Source: JAIVJZ01 sp036386515
GTDB lineage: Bacteria > Acidobacteriota > Blastocatellia > Pyrinomonadales > Pyrinomonadaceae
Assembly (NCBI GenBank): GCA_036386515.1
Contig: DASVVO010000033.1
Location: 9,104 to 73,103, forward strand
Direction: 5' to 3'
Length of the DNA: 64,000 nucleotides
Made by a program: the position numbers and the translations under genes. The notes beneath the pieces were generated by a model. That model saw nothing but the letters and a program-made list of their open reading frames with translations. It ran no database searches and was not told where the DNA came from. Shown piece after piece: positions 41,010 to 49,631 of this stretch; position 1 is the first letter of the stretch; each line of letters begins with the position of its first letter.

Positions 41010-41045
41010 GTTACCTGCTATCCGAATAACATCTACCCGACCCGG

Positions 41046-41079
41046 AAATGCCGCGATTCATCATCGCGGCATTTCTTTT
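41046..41079 (+). terminator. Intrinsic terminator
   Basis: A 12-bp stem (AAATGCCGCGAT and complement), 5-nt loop and CTTTT, 37 bases after the stop of the repeat protein. Confidence 0.92.
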
Positions 41080-41382
41080 ATCCCCTGTCGGGCGCGGCGC
41101 GCTCCGAAAACTTTCCGCCCTGCGTTAACTTCGTAGGGACGCCGCCGGGGAAGCATTTTCCGTGAGTCGCCGCGAGTAGGAGCCGACGCACCGCTTCCGC
41201 CGGAGTCGATCCCGCGCCTGTGCGTCGAGAGGTTTTTTCTGTCTGCCCGTAACCCGGCCGCGCCTGGCCGTGCGAGGTGAGAGGGTAAGGAAAAGTTTGC
41301 AGGTTGAAGACGAAAGCGGGACGTGAGCCTTAACCGGCACGCGTCCCGCTTAACTGTTTTTAGCTTTCACTGTTCCCGCCGC
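41080..41382. other. Intergenic region between convergent genes
   Basis: No gene is seen. A 10-bp hairpin (41314-41323 with 41342-41351, AAGCGGGACG) followed on the plus side by TAACTGTTTTT lies 32 bases beyond the S8 protease stop and may be its terminator or a second one for the plus strand. Confidence 0.45.
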
Positions 41383-44300
41383 TTAGGGCTGCGTCTGTAA
41401 CTTTTGCATGGCGACCATCGCCTGTGCGAGTTCGAGCCGTGTGAGCGGGGCTTGCGGGCGGAAGTTGGAGTTGGTGGTGTTGAGCAACCCGCGCGCGATG
41501 GCGACGCGCACGTAGCCGCGCAGGGCGGAGGGGATCAACCCCGCGTCCCAGACCGTCGCCAGCGGCAGGCTTTGCGAGGCTTCGGCTTCGGCTTGCAGCC
41601 CAGCGGCGCGGACGAGCGCGACCGCCGCCGTGAGACGACCCGCCGCATCGTTCGGCGCGAACGAGCCGCCGCGCTCGACATCCGTAAAGAGCGCGCCCTG
41701 CGGCGCGTGCTGCACGCTCTCGACGTAGATCATCGCGAACGCGCCGCGCACGTCGCGGTAGGTCGGCGCGGCGGGCACGTATTGCGGCACGCGCGCGCCG
41801 AGCACGAGAGCCTCGGCCAGTTCGCCACGCGTGGCGGTCTGGGCGGGACGGAACTTCTGCCCCGTCGGCGACATCACGAACGAGCGGATGATTTGATAGA
41901 CGGACGCGCGTTCGGCCGCGCCGAGCACGCCGATGTCTCTGACGGGCGCGTACTCCGCGCGCGCCACTTCGAGCGCACCGGCGAACGGCTGCGGCGTGAC
42001 GGCGAGATTGCCGAGCGTGTTCCTGACCGTCACGCGCCACGCGCCCGCGGGCGGCGCGGCCACGACGGCGCGCTCGCGGTTGCCCGTCAAGCCGGGCAGG
42101 TTGAGAGCGTTCCGCTCGGCCTGCTTGCGGCCGCTCGCATCGTACATCTCGAAGCCGAGGTCGTTCACGCTGAGCGCGCTCCAACCGATCTGCATCGAGG
42201 CCATGAGCGCGTCGGCCGGAATCTCGACGGTGGTTTCAAAGCCGGTCGCGCCGGGGTTGACCGTGCCGGAAATCTCGCGCAACGGGTCGCTCATGAAACG
42301 CACCTGCCCGCGGTTGAGCGTCGCGCGGAAGTTGCCGAGTTTGCGTTCGGGGAAGGCGGATTCGAGCACGGCCGCGTGCGTGTTGAGCAGCCCCGCGCCG
42401 ACTTCGTGCGGGTAGTAGGCGGCGAGCGGGGTCGCGGTGCGTTGCAGGATGTCGCGCACTTCGGCGGGCGAGAGTTTCGGGTTCGCTTCGAGCATCAGGG
42501 CGATCGCCCCGGCCACCTGCGGCGCGGAAAAGCTCGTTCCGCTCGCCGTCGTGTAGAAGGGCACGTGGCCCGGCGCGATATTCGTATCGCCGTTAAAGCC
42601 GATGCCTTCGACGCCCGTCACGTTCACGCCGCTCGAACGCAGACTGACGACGCGCACGCCCGGCGCGACGAGGGTCGGGCGGAAGAGTTGACTGGCGAAA
42701 TCGCCGCGCGAGGAGAAGTCAGCGAGGCGGCCGCGAAAATCGGTTGCGCCGACGGAGACGACCCACGGCGCGACGGCGTAAGGGTTCAGCGTGTGCCAGC
42801 CCGCGCCCGTATTGCCCGCCGAGAAGACGACGTTGACGCCCCGCTCCGTGAGCATCCTGGTGGCGACGTTGACGGGGTCGTTGATGTCGAACAGGGTGTT
42901 CGCCGAGAAGCTGCAATTGACGACGCGCACGCCCAGTGACGCGCCGCGAGCCAACAGGTAATCGAGTCCGTTCAAGACGAAGACGAGATTGAGGTCGCCC
43001 GCGCTCATGCCAAGGATGCGCGCGCCGGGCGCGACGCCCGCGTATTGCCCGCCCGACTTCGCGCCGCTGCCGCCAATGACGCCCGCGACGAACGTGCCGT
43101 GGCCGTAGACCTGATCCGTGTTCGGCAGATTCTCGACGTTCAAGGGATAGTTGAAACCGACGGCCGCGCTTTGCAGGTCGGCGAGTTTGACGTTTTGCGC
43201 GACGCGCCCGGCGAGGTCGCCGTGCGTCGCATCCAGCCCGGTATCGAGCACGGCCACCGTCACGCCGCGCCCGCTCACGGGCGTGCCCGCGTTGTGACGC
43301 ACGAGGTCTGCGTCGCGCCGCGCGCGTTCAACGCCCGTGAGACCCTGCGCCGGGTCGGCCGTCAGTTGCAGCGTGCGGTTGCGGTAGATGGAACGCACGT
43401 TCGGGAAGTGCGAGAGGGCGATGATCTGATCCGGCGTGGCCGAGATGTAGACGGCGGGCAGCACATGGAAGCGCGTGCCGCCGAGGATGCCGATGCGTTG
43501 CAGGTCGGCGAAGTCGCGTTCGGCGGGCAGTTGGTGATAGACGACGACGGCGTTGATGTTGCTGTCGTCCGAGACCTGATTCGCCCGTTCGAGCAGGAGC
43601 GCGAGTTCGGGATCGACGCTCCGCAAGCCCACCTGCTGGCGCGCCGCGCTGTTCAGCGTCGAAAGGTGGGCGGGCGTGGAGACGGTGATGCCGTCGGAAG
43701 AGATGATGGCGAGGCTGTCCGCGCCGGAGGCCGTGATGCCGTCAACCTTCGAGATCGTGATGCCGTTCGGGGAGACTTGGAAAAACTTCCCGTCCGCGCT
43801 CCTGAGCGTCGCGCCGTCGGCGGTCGAAACGAGGATACCGTCCGCGCCCGAAGCCGTGATTCCGTCGGCGGTGGAGACGAGGATGCCGTCCGCGCCGGAG
43901 GCCGTGATGCCGTCCGCGCCGATGGCGGTCAGGCCGTCGGCGGTCGAGATCGTGATGCCGTTCGGGTTGGTGATGACGATGGAGTCGGCTCGGTGCTGCG
44001 TGCCGTCGGCGGTGGAGACGAGGATGCCGTCCGCGCCGGAGGCCGTGATGCCGTCCGCGCCCGAGGCCGTGATGCCGCTCGGCCTGACGGCGACGATGCT
44101 GTCCGTGCTCGGATAAGCGATGCCGTCCGCGCCCGAAGCCGTGATGCCGTCCGCGCCGGAGGCGGTAATGCCGTCGGCGGTGGAGACGAGGATACCGTCG
44201 GCACCGGAGGCGGTGATGCCGTCTGCGCCCGAGGCCGTGATGCCGTTCGGGTTGAATGTGAGCACGCCGTCCGCGCCGGAAGCGGTGATGCCGTTCGCGC

Positions 44301-44448
44301 CGATGTAGTTGATGCCGTCCGCGCCGGAGGCGGTGATGCCATCGCCGGTGGCGATGGTGATGCCTGCGTTCGCGGGGGCGAGCAAAAGCAGGAGCACGAG
44401 GGAGACGGCGGTCGCCTGACGAATTTTTTTCAAAGCTATATTCTTCAT
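41383..44448 (-). CDS. Exported S8 protease with N-terminal octapeptide array and SLH-like C-terminus
   Basis: A 1021-residue exported protein. After the signal peptide (to about residue 28) comes an unusual array (29-258) of octapeptides, with 11 exact GITASGAD and 4 GILVSTAD units among variants, likely a beta-solenoid. Then an I9-like propeptide (AVVVYHQLPAERDF to YRNRTLQL) and a subtilase domain with Asp402 (VLDTGLDATHGD), His450 (YGHGTFVAG) and Ser in GTSFSAPQVAG. After a beta-rich region, SLH-like modules close the chain (FRPAQTATRGELAEAL, FAPNDAAGRLTAAVAL, FRPQAPLTRLELAQAM). It resembles the S8 protease at 29055 without the array. The ATG at 44448 is set by the signal peptide; the upstream open frame is not coding. 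Confidence 0.92.
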   Translation of the reverse strand: MKNIALKKIRQATAVSLVLLLLLAPANAGITIATGDGITASGADGINYIGANGITASGADGVLTFNPNGITASGADGITASGADGILVSTADGITASGADGITASGADGIAYPSTDSIVAVRPSGITASGADGITASGADGILVSTADGTQHRADSIVITNPNGITISTADGLTAIGADGITASGADGILVSTADGITASGADGILVSTADGATLRSADGKFFQVSPNGITISKVDGITASGADSLAIISSDGITVSTPAHLSTLNSAARQQVGLRSVDPELALLLERANQVSDDSNINAVVVYHQLPAERDFADLQRIGILGGTRFHVLPAVYISATPDQIIALSHFPNVRSIYRNRTLQLTADPAQGLTGVERARRDADLVRHNAGTPVSGRGVTVAVLDTGLDATHGDLAGRVAQNVKLADLQSAAVGFNYPLNVENLPNTDQVYGHGTFVAGVIGGSGAKSGGQYAGVAPGARILGMSAGDLNLVFVLNGLDYLLARGASLGVRVVNCSFSANTLFDINDPVNVATRMLTERGVNVVFSAGNTGAGWHTLNPYAVAPWVVSVGATDFRGRLADFSSRGDFASQLFRPTLVAPGVRVVSLRSSGVNVTGVEGIGFNGDTNIAPGHVPFYTTASGTSFSAPQVAGAIALMLEANPKLSPAEVRDILQRTATPLAAYYPHEVGAGLLNTHAAVLESAFPERKLGNFRATLNRGQVRFMSDPLREISGTVNPGATGFETTVEIPADALMASMQIGWSALSVNDLGFEMYDASGRKQAERNALNLPGLTGNRERAVVAAPPAGAWRVTVRNTLGNLAVTPQPFAGALEVARAEYAPVRDIGVLGAAERASVYQIIRSFVMSPTGQKFRPAQTATRGELAEALVLGARVPQYVPAAPTYRDVRGAFAMIYVESVQHAPQGALFTDVERGGSFAPNDAAGRLTAAVALVRAAGLQAEAEASQSLPLATVWDAGLIPSALRGYVRVAIARGLLNTTNSNFRPQAPLTRLELAQAMVAMQKLQTQP
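43675..44364 (-). repeat. 24-bp coding repeat array (octapeptide GITASGAD)
   Basis: Twenty-eight or so 24-bp units inside the S8 protease gene. Exact GITASGAD copies start at residues 37, 53, 69, 77, 93, 101, 125, 133, 180, 196 and 237. All but two keep the same 8-residue register, with a one-residue slip around 150-160 that is later reversed. Confidence 0.92.
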
Positions 44449-44721
44449 GTCGCTAACACACGGACGCCTGACGCTGCTGGTAAAGATGTTGGCTTGATCG
44501 AGATTGTCCCTGCTGCTCGCGCCGGGGGTCGGGCGCACGGCGAGGTAGGAGCTTAAAAGGTCGGGGGAAGCAAAATAACATAAGTTCAACCGATCTGACC
44601 AAACCTGTTTGTCACATTTTCCTTCTTTTTTGAGACGCCGCCTTGGCGCGCTCCGCTGTAGGGAGAACATCGCTCGCAATTGACCGCGCAGAACGCGCGC
44701 CGGAGCGTGTCCGGCGCACGT

Positions 44722-47700
44722 TTAGCCCATCAAGCCTTTGAAGATTTTCTGCGTCTCGGCCGCCGGTTCCACGCCGAGTTCCTTGCGCAGCACCCGCCGC
44801 AACTGCTCGTACTGCTCCTTGACGGCCGCGCGATTGCCGAGCGCGGCGTGCGCGCGCATGATCATGCAATGCACGTCTTCGCGAAACTGGTCGTCGCCCA
44901 AAATCTGTTGCGCCAATTGGAGCGAACGCGACCATTCCTCATTCTTCTGCGCGGCGACGGCCAGCACTTCGAGCATCCGCAAATGTTGTTCGCGATAGTA
45001 TGAACGCTGCTCCTCGACCCACTCGTCGTAGCTGCCCTGCATGAAGTCGCCGCGATAGAGACGAAGCGCGTCTTCGTAGCAACTGACGTAGCGCGCCCCG
45101 TCGCCCGTGCGCTTGGCCGCTTCGGCTTCGGCGACGAGGCGGTCGAACTCCTCCGTGTCGATCCGGTAAGAGAATTCCTGGTTGAGCAAATAATCGCTGT
45201 CGCGGTAGAGCAAAAAGTTCTGCTTGACGGGCTGGTTGCTGTTCAGAGCCTTGCGGATGTGCGAGACGGTGGGGTGGAAATTTTTCTCCACGGCGTCGAA
45301 GTCGGCCTCGCCCCAGAAGGTGTCGATGATGGTCTCTTTGGAGGCGCGGCGGTGGCGGCGCGAGGCGATGAAGCACAGGATGTCGCGCGCACGCTTGGTC
45401 GTCCACGCGTCGGCGGCGAGCGGGCGCGCCGGGTCGCGGAAGATTTCGACGGGGCCGAGCATGTTGACGGAGAGATCGGCGGCGGGCTTCGGCGGCACGA
45501 GCGAGACGGCTGCGGCCGGCGTGAGTTCGACGATGCGCGCATCGTCGAACGCCTGCTGCTGCGGTTGCTGTGCTTGCGCGCCAGCGCGCGCGAGTTGTAA
45601 TTCCTCGCGGATGTCGGGCGGGAGAAGCGCGGCCGCGTCGGGCGCGGCGAAGAGTTGCGGCTGGTGCGCGACCTCGCGGCGCAGCCAGTAGTCGTAATCG
45701 TAGCGCGCGGCCAGGTCGAGCACGCGGCGCAGGCGTTCGACCACCTCGTTCTCCTTCGCTTCGGCGAGCGCGCAGGAGGCGAGCGCGAGCGAGGCTTGCG
45801 CTTCGTAGTAGTGCAGCCCGTGCGTGTGAAAATAGGCAAGCGCGGCGTCGAGTTCGGCGCGCGCCGCCGCAGTGTCGCCGAGCGCGGCGAGGACGCGCGC
45901 ATGGGAGAGCGTGGCCGTCTGCAAAGCCATCTCGTCTTTGATGGCGGCGCGCGCACTGATCAGACGTTCGAGCAAGCCTTTGGCCGCCGCCGTATCGCCG
46001 AGTTGCAGACTGAGCAACGCCTGTTCGTCCCACAACTCCGCGCGCGACGGGTCAACCCCGGCCTCTTCATAGGTGCGCGCGGCATGATGATAAAACTCCG
46101 TGGCGCGGGCGGCGTCTCCGCGTTCGCGGTAGAGGTTGCCGTAAGTCTCGAAGGCTTCGGCGCGCTGCGCGACGAGGTTGAAGAGTTGGCAGCGTTCGAG
46201 CGCGCGGTCGAGGTGTTGTTCGCAGGCTTCGAGGTCGCCGCGATAGAGTTGGCAGCGGGCGAGGTTCAGATAAGCCCAGGCCTCCTGCGGCACGGGCGGA
46301 GCGTTGCCGTTGTCGCGCAGCATGCGGCGCAGCCAGCGCATCGCTTCGGAGAAGTCGCCGCGAATCATGGCGGGCAGTCCGAGGTTGTGCGCGATGAGGT
46401 GCATGTAATGCGTGTCGTGCTGTTCCTCGGCGAGTTGGAGCGCGGCGCGAAACTCGCCCTCGGCGGCCGCCCACTCGGTCAGCGCGAAGTAACAGAGGCC
46501 GCGCGTGTTGCCGCACTTGATACGCACGCTCGACTGTTCGCCGACGAGTTCGAGCGCGCGGTCGAGATAGGTGAACGCGCCCGCGCAATCGCCGCGACGG
46601 CGGGCGATGGTGGCGAGCGAGTGGAGGGCTTCGGCCTCGCCCTCGGCATCGCCGCGCGCGTTGAGGAGGGTCGAGGCGCGGCGAAAGAGCGTCTGCGAAG
46701 TTTCGTATTCGCCGCGCAGCCGCGCCACCTCGGCGCGATGGAAGAGGGCGCGCGGGTGGGCTTCGATGGCCGCTTCCGGGATCGCCTCGACGAACGTGAT
46801 GAGCGATGTGAACGCGCCCGTCGCGATCCATTCCTGCCCCTTGTTGGCGATGATGATGGCGGCGCGCCCGAAGTCTTCGGCCGCGAGCAGGTGGCGGATG
46901 GCCTGCTCCCATTGCTTGCGTTCGACGAAGAACTCGGCATACCGCGCATGCTCGCGCGCCACGCCCGCCTGCCCGATCTCCGCGCGCAAACGACGTTGCA
47001 GAAAATCTTTGAACAGCGGATGCAGGCGATACTCTTCGCCGCGCCCGTCGCTGCCGGCGACGGTCATAAACACGTTGCGACGAACGAGCGCGGGCAGCAG
47101 TTGCGCGCAGCCGCCGTCGTGGAAGAGGCGGCTGCAAATATCGGCCTCGACGCGTTCAAGCAGCGAGATACGCAGGAGCAGCCCTTGCGCGTCGGCCGCT
47201 TCGTCGGCGAACACCTCTTCGGCGAAATAGTCGAAGATGTCGAGTTCGGACTGGCGCAGGATTTCGGAGAGGTCGGGGCGCGTCGTCGGCTCGCCCTCAC
47301 GCCCGCCGCTGGCGAGCGCGTGACGTTGCGCGACCTGGCGTATGAGTTGGAGGGCGGTGATCCAGCCGTGCGTGCGCTCGCGGTATTCGGCGAGTTGTTC
47401 GGGCGTCAGTTCGAGGTCGAAGACTTTGCGAAAAAGCTCCTGCGTCTCTTCGTCGGTGAAGAGCAGTTCGGCGCGGTCGATGATGGTGAGTTCGTTGTGA
47501 GCGCGCAGGCGTGCGAGCGCGAGCGGCGGCACATCGCGCGAGGTGATAATGATGTGCAGGACATCGGGCAGGTATGCCAGCAGGCGATCCACGACGCGGT
47601 GGACGGTCGTGTCCGTGCCGAGATGATGATAGTCGTCCAGCACGATGATGAGTTGGCGGTCAACGAGGTCGAGCACTTCGTTGAGGAACACGTCAACGGC

Positions 47701-48126
47701 GCGTTCGGGCTGCTCGGCGAGTTCGGCGGCCGACTGTTGGAGATAAGAGAGCGTGGCCGCGCCGAACTCCGGGAAGACCTGTTTGATGCCGTGGGCGAGG
47801 TAGCCGAGAAAGACGAAGGGGTCGGCGTCGGTGCGGTCGAGTTGATACCAGACGAAGGGGCGCGCGTGGGTGCGGACGAAATCGGCGACGAGCGTGGTCT
47901 TGCCCGAACCGGCGTTGGCGGCGACGAGCGTGATCGGGTGCGCGAGATTCGACGAGAGTCGCTCCATCAGGCGCGGGCGCGGCAGGAGCGCGGGCGTGGG
48001 GCGCGGCGGCAGGAGCTTGGTGCGCAGGAAGAAGGCGGGCGTCGCCAGGCCTCCGGTCGTCGCTCCCGTGAGCGGCGGCAGGGGGGAAGTTTGCAGCTTG
48101 CCCTGACGATGCGGCCTGTTGCTCAT
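44722..48126 (-). CDS. Large NTPase-TPR-BTAD transcription regulator (MalT/SARP-like)
   Basis: An 1134-residue cytoplasmic regulator. A STAND-type NTPase comes first (P-loop ANAGSGKT at 70-77; Walker B QLIIVLDDYHHLG near 160; SRD sensor ITSRDVPPLALARLR), followed by the winged helix region (ELTPEQLAEYRERTHGWITALQL). A long tetratricopeptide-like helical array fills about 440-850. The end is a winged-helix DNA-binding part (TKRARDILCFIASRRHRRASKETIIDTFWGEADFDAVEKNFHPTVSHIRKAL) plus a BTAD domain, instead of the LuxR helix-turn-helix of MalT. Such proteins integrate a ligand signal with ATP and activate promoters with direct repeats. Candidate targets with 11-bp repeats are in this window. No autoregulatory repeat is seen upstream. 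Confidence 0.92.
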   Translation of the reverse strand: MSNRPHRQGKLQTSPLPPLTGATTGGLATPAFFLRTKLLPPRPTPALLPRPRLMERLSSNLAHPITLVAANAGSGKTTLVADFVRTHARPFVWYQLDRTDADPFVFLGYLAHGIKQVFPEFGAATLSYLQQSAAELAEQPERAVDVFLNEVLDLVDRQLIIVLDDYHHLGTDTTVHRVVDRLLAYLPDVLHIIITSRDVPPLALARLRAHNELTIIDRAELLFTDEETQELFRKVFDLELTPEQLAEYRERTHGWITALQLIRQVAQRHALASGGREGEPTTRPDLSEILRQSELDIFDYFAEEVFADEAADAQGLLLRISLLERVEADICSRLFHDGGCAQLLPALVRRNVFMTVAGSDGRGEEYRLHPLFKDFLQRRLRAEIGQAGVAREHARYAEFFVERKQWEQAIRHLLAAEDFGRAAIIIANKGQEWIATGAFTSLITFVEAIPEAAIEAHPRALFHRAEVARLRGEYETSQTLFRRASTLLNARGDAEGEAEALHSLATIARRRGDCAGAFTYLDRALELVGEQSSVRIKCGNTRGLCYFALTEWAAAEGEFRAALQLAEEQHDTHYMHLIAHNLGLPAMIRGDFSEAMRWLRRMLRDNGNAPPVPQEAWAYLNLARCQLYRGDLEACEQHLDRALERCQLFNLVAQRAEAFETYGNLYRERGDAARATEFYHHAARTYEEAGVDPSRAELWDEQALLSLQLGDTAAAKGLLERLISARAAIKDEMALQTATLSHARVLAALGDTAAARAELDAALAYFHTHGLHYYEAQASLALASCALAEAKENEVVERLRRVLDLAARYDYDYWLRREVAHQPQLFAAPDAAALLPPDIREELQLARAGAQAQQPQQQAFDDARIVELTPAAAVSLVPPKPAADLSVNMLGPVEIFRDPARPLAADAWTTKRARDILCFIASRRHRRASKETIIDTFWGEADFDAVEKNFHPTVSHIRKALNSNQPVKQNFLLYRDSDYLLNQEFSYRIDTEEFDRLVAEAEAAKRTGDGARYVSCYEDALRLYRGDFMQGSYDEWVEEQRSYYREQHLRMLEVLAVAAQKNEEWSRSLQLAQQILGDDQFREDVHCMIMRAHAALGNRAAVKEQYEQLRRVLRKELGVEPAAETQKIFKGLMG

Positions 48127-48359
48127 CAGCCTCTCGCGGCCTCCGCCTGTTGCCGAAGACCGCCCAGCGAATCATAGATGCCCGTCGGCCTTGAACCTGA
48201 CTCGAACGCGTTCGCGGCCTCTACGACTTTCGCGTGGCGCCGGGGGAGGCGCAGCGGCCACTACGGTTTAACGCTTAAACTCTTACTCCGTGCGAACCCG
48301 TGCGCGCAAGCCGCCGAACGCATCCGGCGCGACCCGCAGGCCGCAACGCACGGCGCGCC

Positions 48360-49193
48360 TCAACCCGCCCTGACCGAAGACTTCTCCGCATAATCTTTCA
48401 AGAGCCGCAGCCGCGATTGAGCCGCACGGCTCTGCGCGCTCGGGTTTATCAGCGCGACCGGCGGCCGCCGCGCGTCTTCGGCGTGCAACGCTTCACGGTG
48501 CGCGCGCGCGGCGCGGTCGAGCGCGGCGGCGCGTCCCCACGTCTCGGCCAGAGCGTGCGCGGCGGGTTTCGTCGGCAAGCCGTAGCTCTCGAATAGTCGT
48601 CCCGCTTCGGCCAATGTGAAGGCCAACGCGGATTCGTCTATCACGCGCAGGGTCTGCTTGGAGCGCATGCGCCAGAGGGGCGCGGGCGGCAACGTGCGGC
48701 CGACCAGGATCATGTGCGCCTCCACGGGCAAGAGCGGCAGGAGCCGACCGAAGAAGGGCACGATCCATTCGGCATCATACAACAGGTGCAGATCGTCGAT
48801 CACGATCAAGAGCGGTTCGTCCGCTTCGAGCATCGTCATCTCGTAGACGAACGACTCGGCCAGGAGCGCGGCGTCCGGCATCGAACCGCTCGAAGAGAGC
48901 AGCGCGAGCGTCTTGCGCCCGAAGCCCGGATGCTGGTTGCGCACGGCGGCGACGAGGTATTGCAGAAAGGCGTGCCGGTCAAACTCCGGCGCGTCAACTT
49001 TGTACCACGCGACGCGCCGCCCGCTCTGCGCGGCGAAGTCGGCGGCGAGCAGGGTCTTGCCCGTGCCCGTGCGTCCGCAGATGACGGTCGAGGTGCAGCA
49101 GGTCATGCTGTCTTGCAAAGCATCGAGCAGCCGCCCGCGTGAGACGCGCGGCAACTCCACGGGCGGCGTAATCTTATCGAGGATCAATCCCAT
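48360..49193 (-). CDS. Stand-alone STAND-type NTPase, related to the MalT/BTAD regulator N-terminus
   Basis: A 277-residue protein homologous in layout to the first quarter of the large regulator downstream: P-loop GRTGTGKT (40-47), VAWYKVDAPEFDRHAFLQYLVAAVRNQHPGFG (compare VWYQLDRTDADPFVFLGYLAHGIKQVFPEFG), Walker B LLIVIDDLHLL (near 128-138) and VGRTLPPAPLWRMRSKQTLRVID. It ends soon after the NTPase core and has neither TPR nor DNA-binding domain. It could be a truncated paralogue or a separate regulatory partner. It is transcribed in the same direction, 233 bases before the large regulator. A two-box CTCAAG operator-promoter is found 180-215 bases upstream. Confidence 0.8.
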   Translation of the reverse strand: MGLILDKITPPVELPRVSRGRLLDALQDSMTCCTSTVICGRTGTGKTLLAADFAAQSGRRVAWYKVDAPEFDRHAFLQYLVAAVRNQHPGFGRKTLALLSSSGSMPDAALLAESFVYEMTMLEADEPLLIVIDDLHLLYDAEWIVPFFGRLLPLLPVEAHMILVGRTLPPAPLWRMRSKQTLRVIDESALAFTLAEAGRLFESYGLPTKPAAHALAETWGRAAALDRAARAHREALHAEDARRPPVALINPSAQSRAAQSRLRLLKDYAEKSSVRAG

Positions 49194-49374
49194 CGTTTCC
49201 TTCTCTCAACTCTCTCTCTCGCAAAGTTGACCGTCAGACGCGCGGTTTCCTATAAGGGCGCGTGTGAGAGTTCCGGCGAAGCTATCAACAAAGCTCTCTA
49301 TCATGGCCGGGGGGTTGAAGTCTCCCAACTCACGCGGCGCACTATGGAAGGCGCGCGCGCGTCCGGCCACTATT

Positions 49375-49407
49375 AATATGCGCGGGCGGACTTGAGGAAT
49401 TCTTGAG
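49375..49407 (-). promoter_or_regulatory. SARP/BTAD-like operator-promoter upstream of the stand-alone NTPase
   Basis: Two perfect CTCAAG on the minus strand (forward starts 49402 and 49391) are 11 bp apart; 10 bp further CATATT (49375-49380) could be a -10, with TATTAA overlapping it 2 bp downstream. The leader to the ATG at 49193 would be about 175 bases. Confidence 0.5.
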
Positions 49408-49631
49408 ATGTTTAACGCAAAGAAGGGCGGACGCCCGGCGAAAGCCGCGCGGGCGCGGGGCGAAACCCCTCGAAAGTCGTTTCCGCAGAACGACTTCACG
49501 CGGACGGCGGCGAGCGTTGGCGGAAGGCCGGATCAATTCGTGGGCGCGGAAAACTTCGCGGAAAACTTTGATGCCGCCGGATCGTGCGCCGGGCTTGGCT
49601 TCGCGCCGGAATCTGGTTCATTATGTGGGGC

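Noticed and set aside
44449..44721. Search for a CTCAA repeat array in front of the second S8 protease
   Set aside because: Only isolated TTCAAC-like strings were found, none at 11-bp spacing, so this protease is not included in the proposed regulon.
45655..48177. Long open frame of 840 codons opposite the BTAD regulator gene
   Set aside because: It is antisense to a clear multidomain protein; its composition (Arg/Val/Ala/Glu-rich, no domain) is what the complement of high-GC codons produces.
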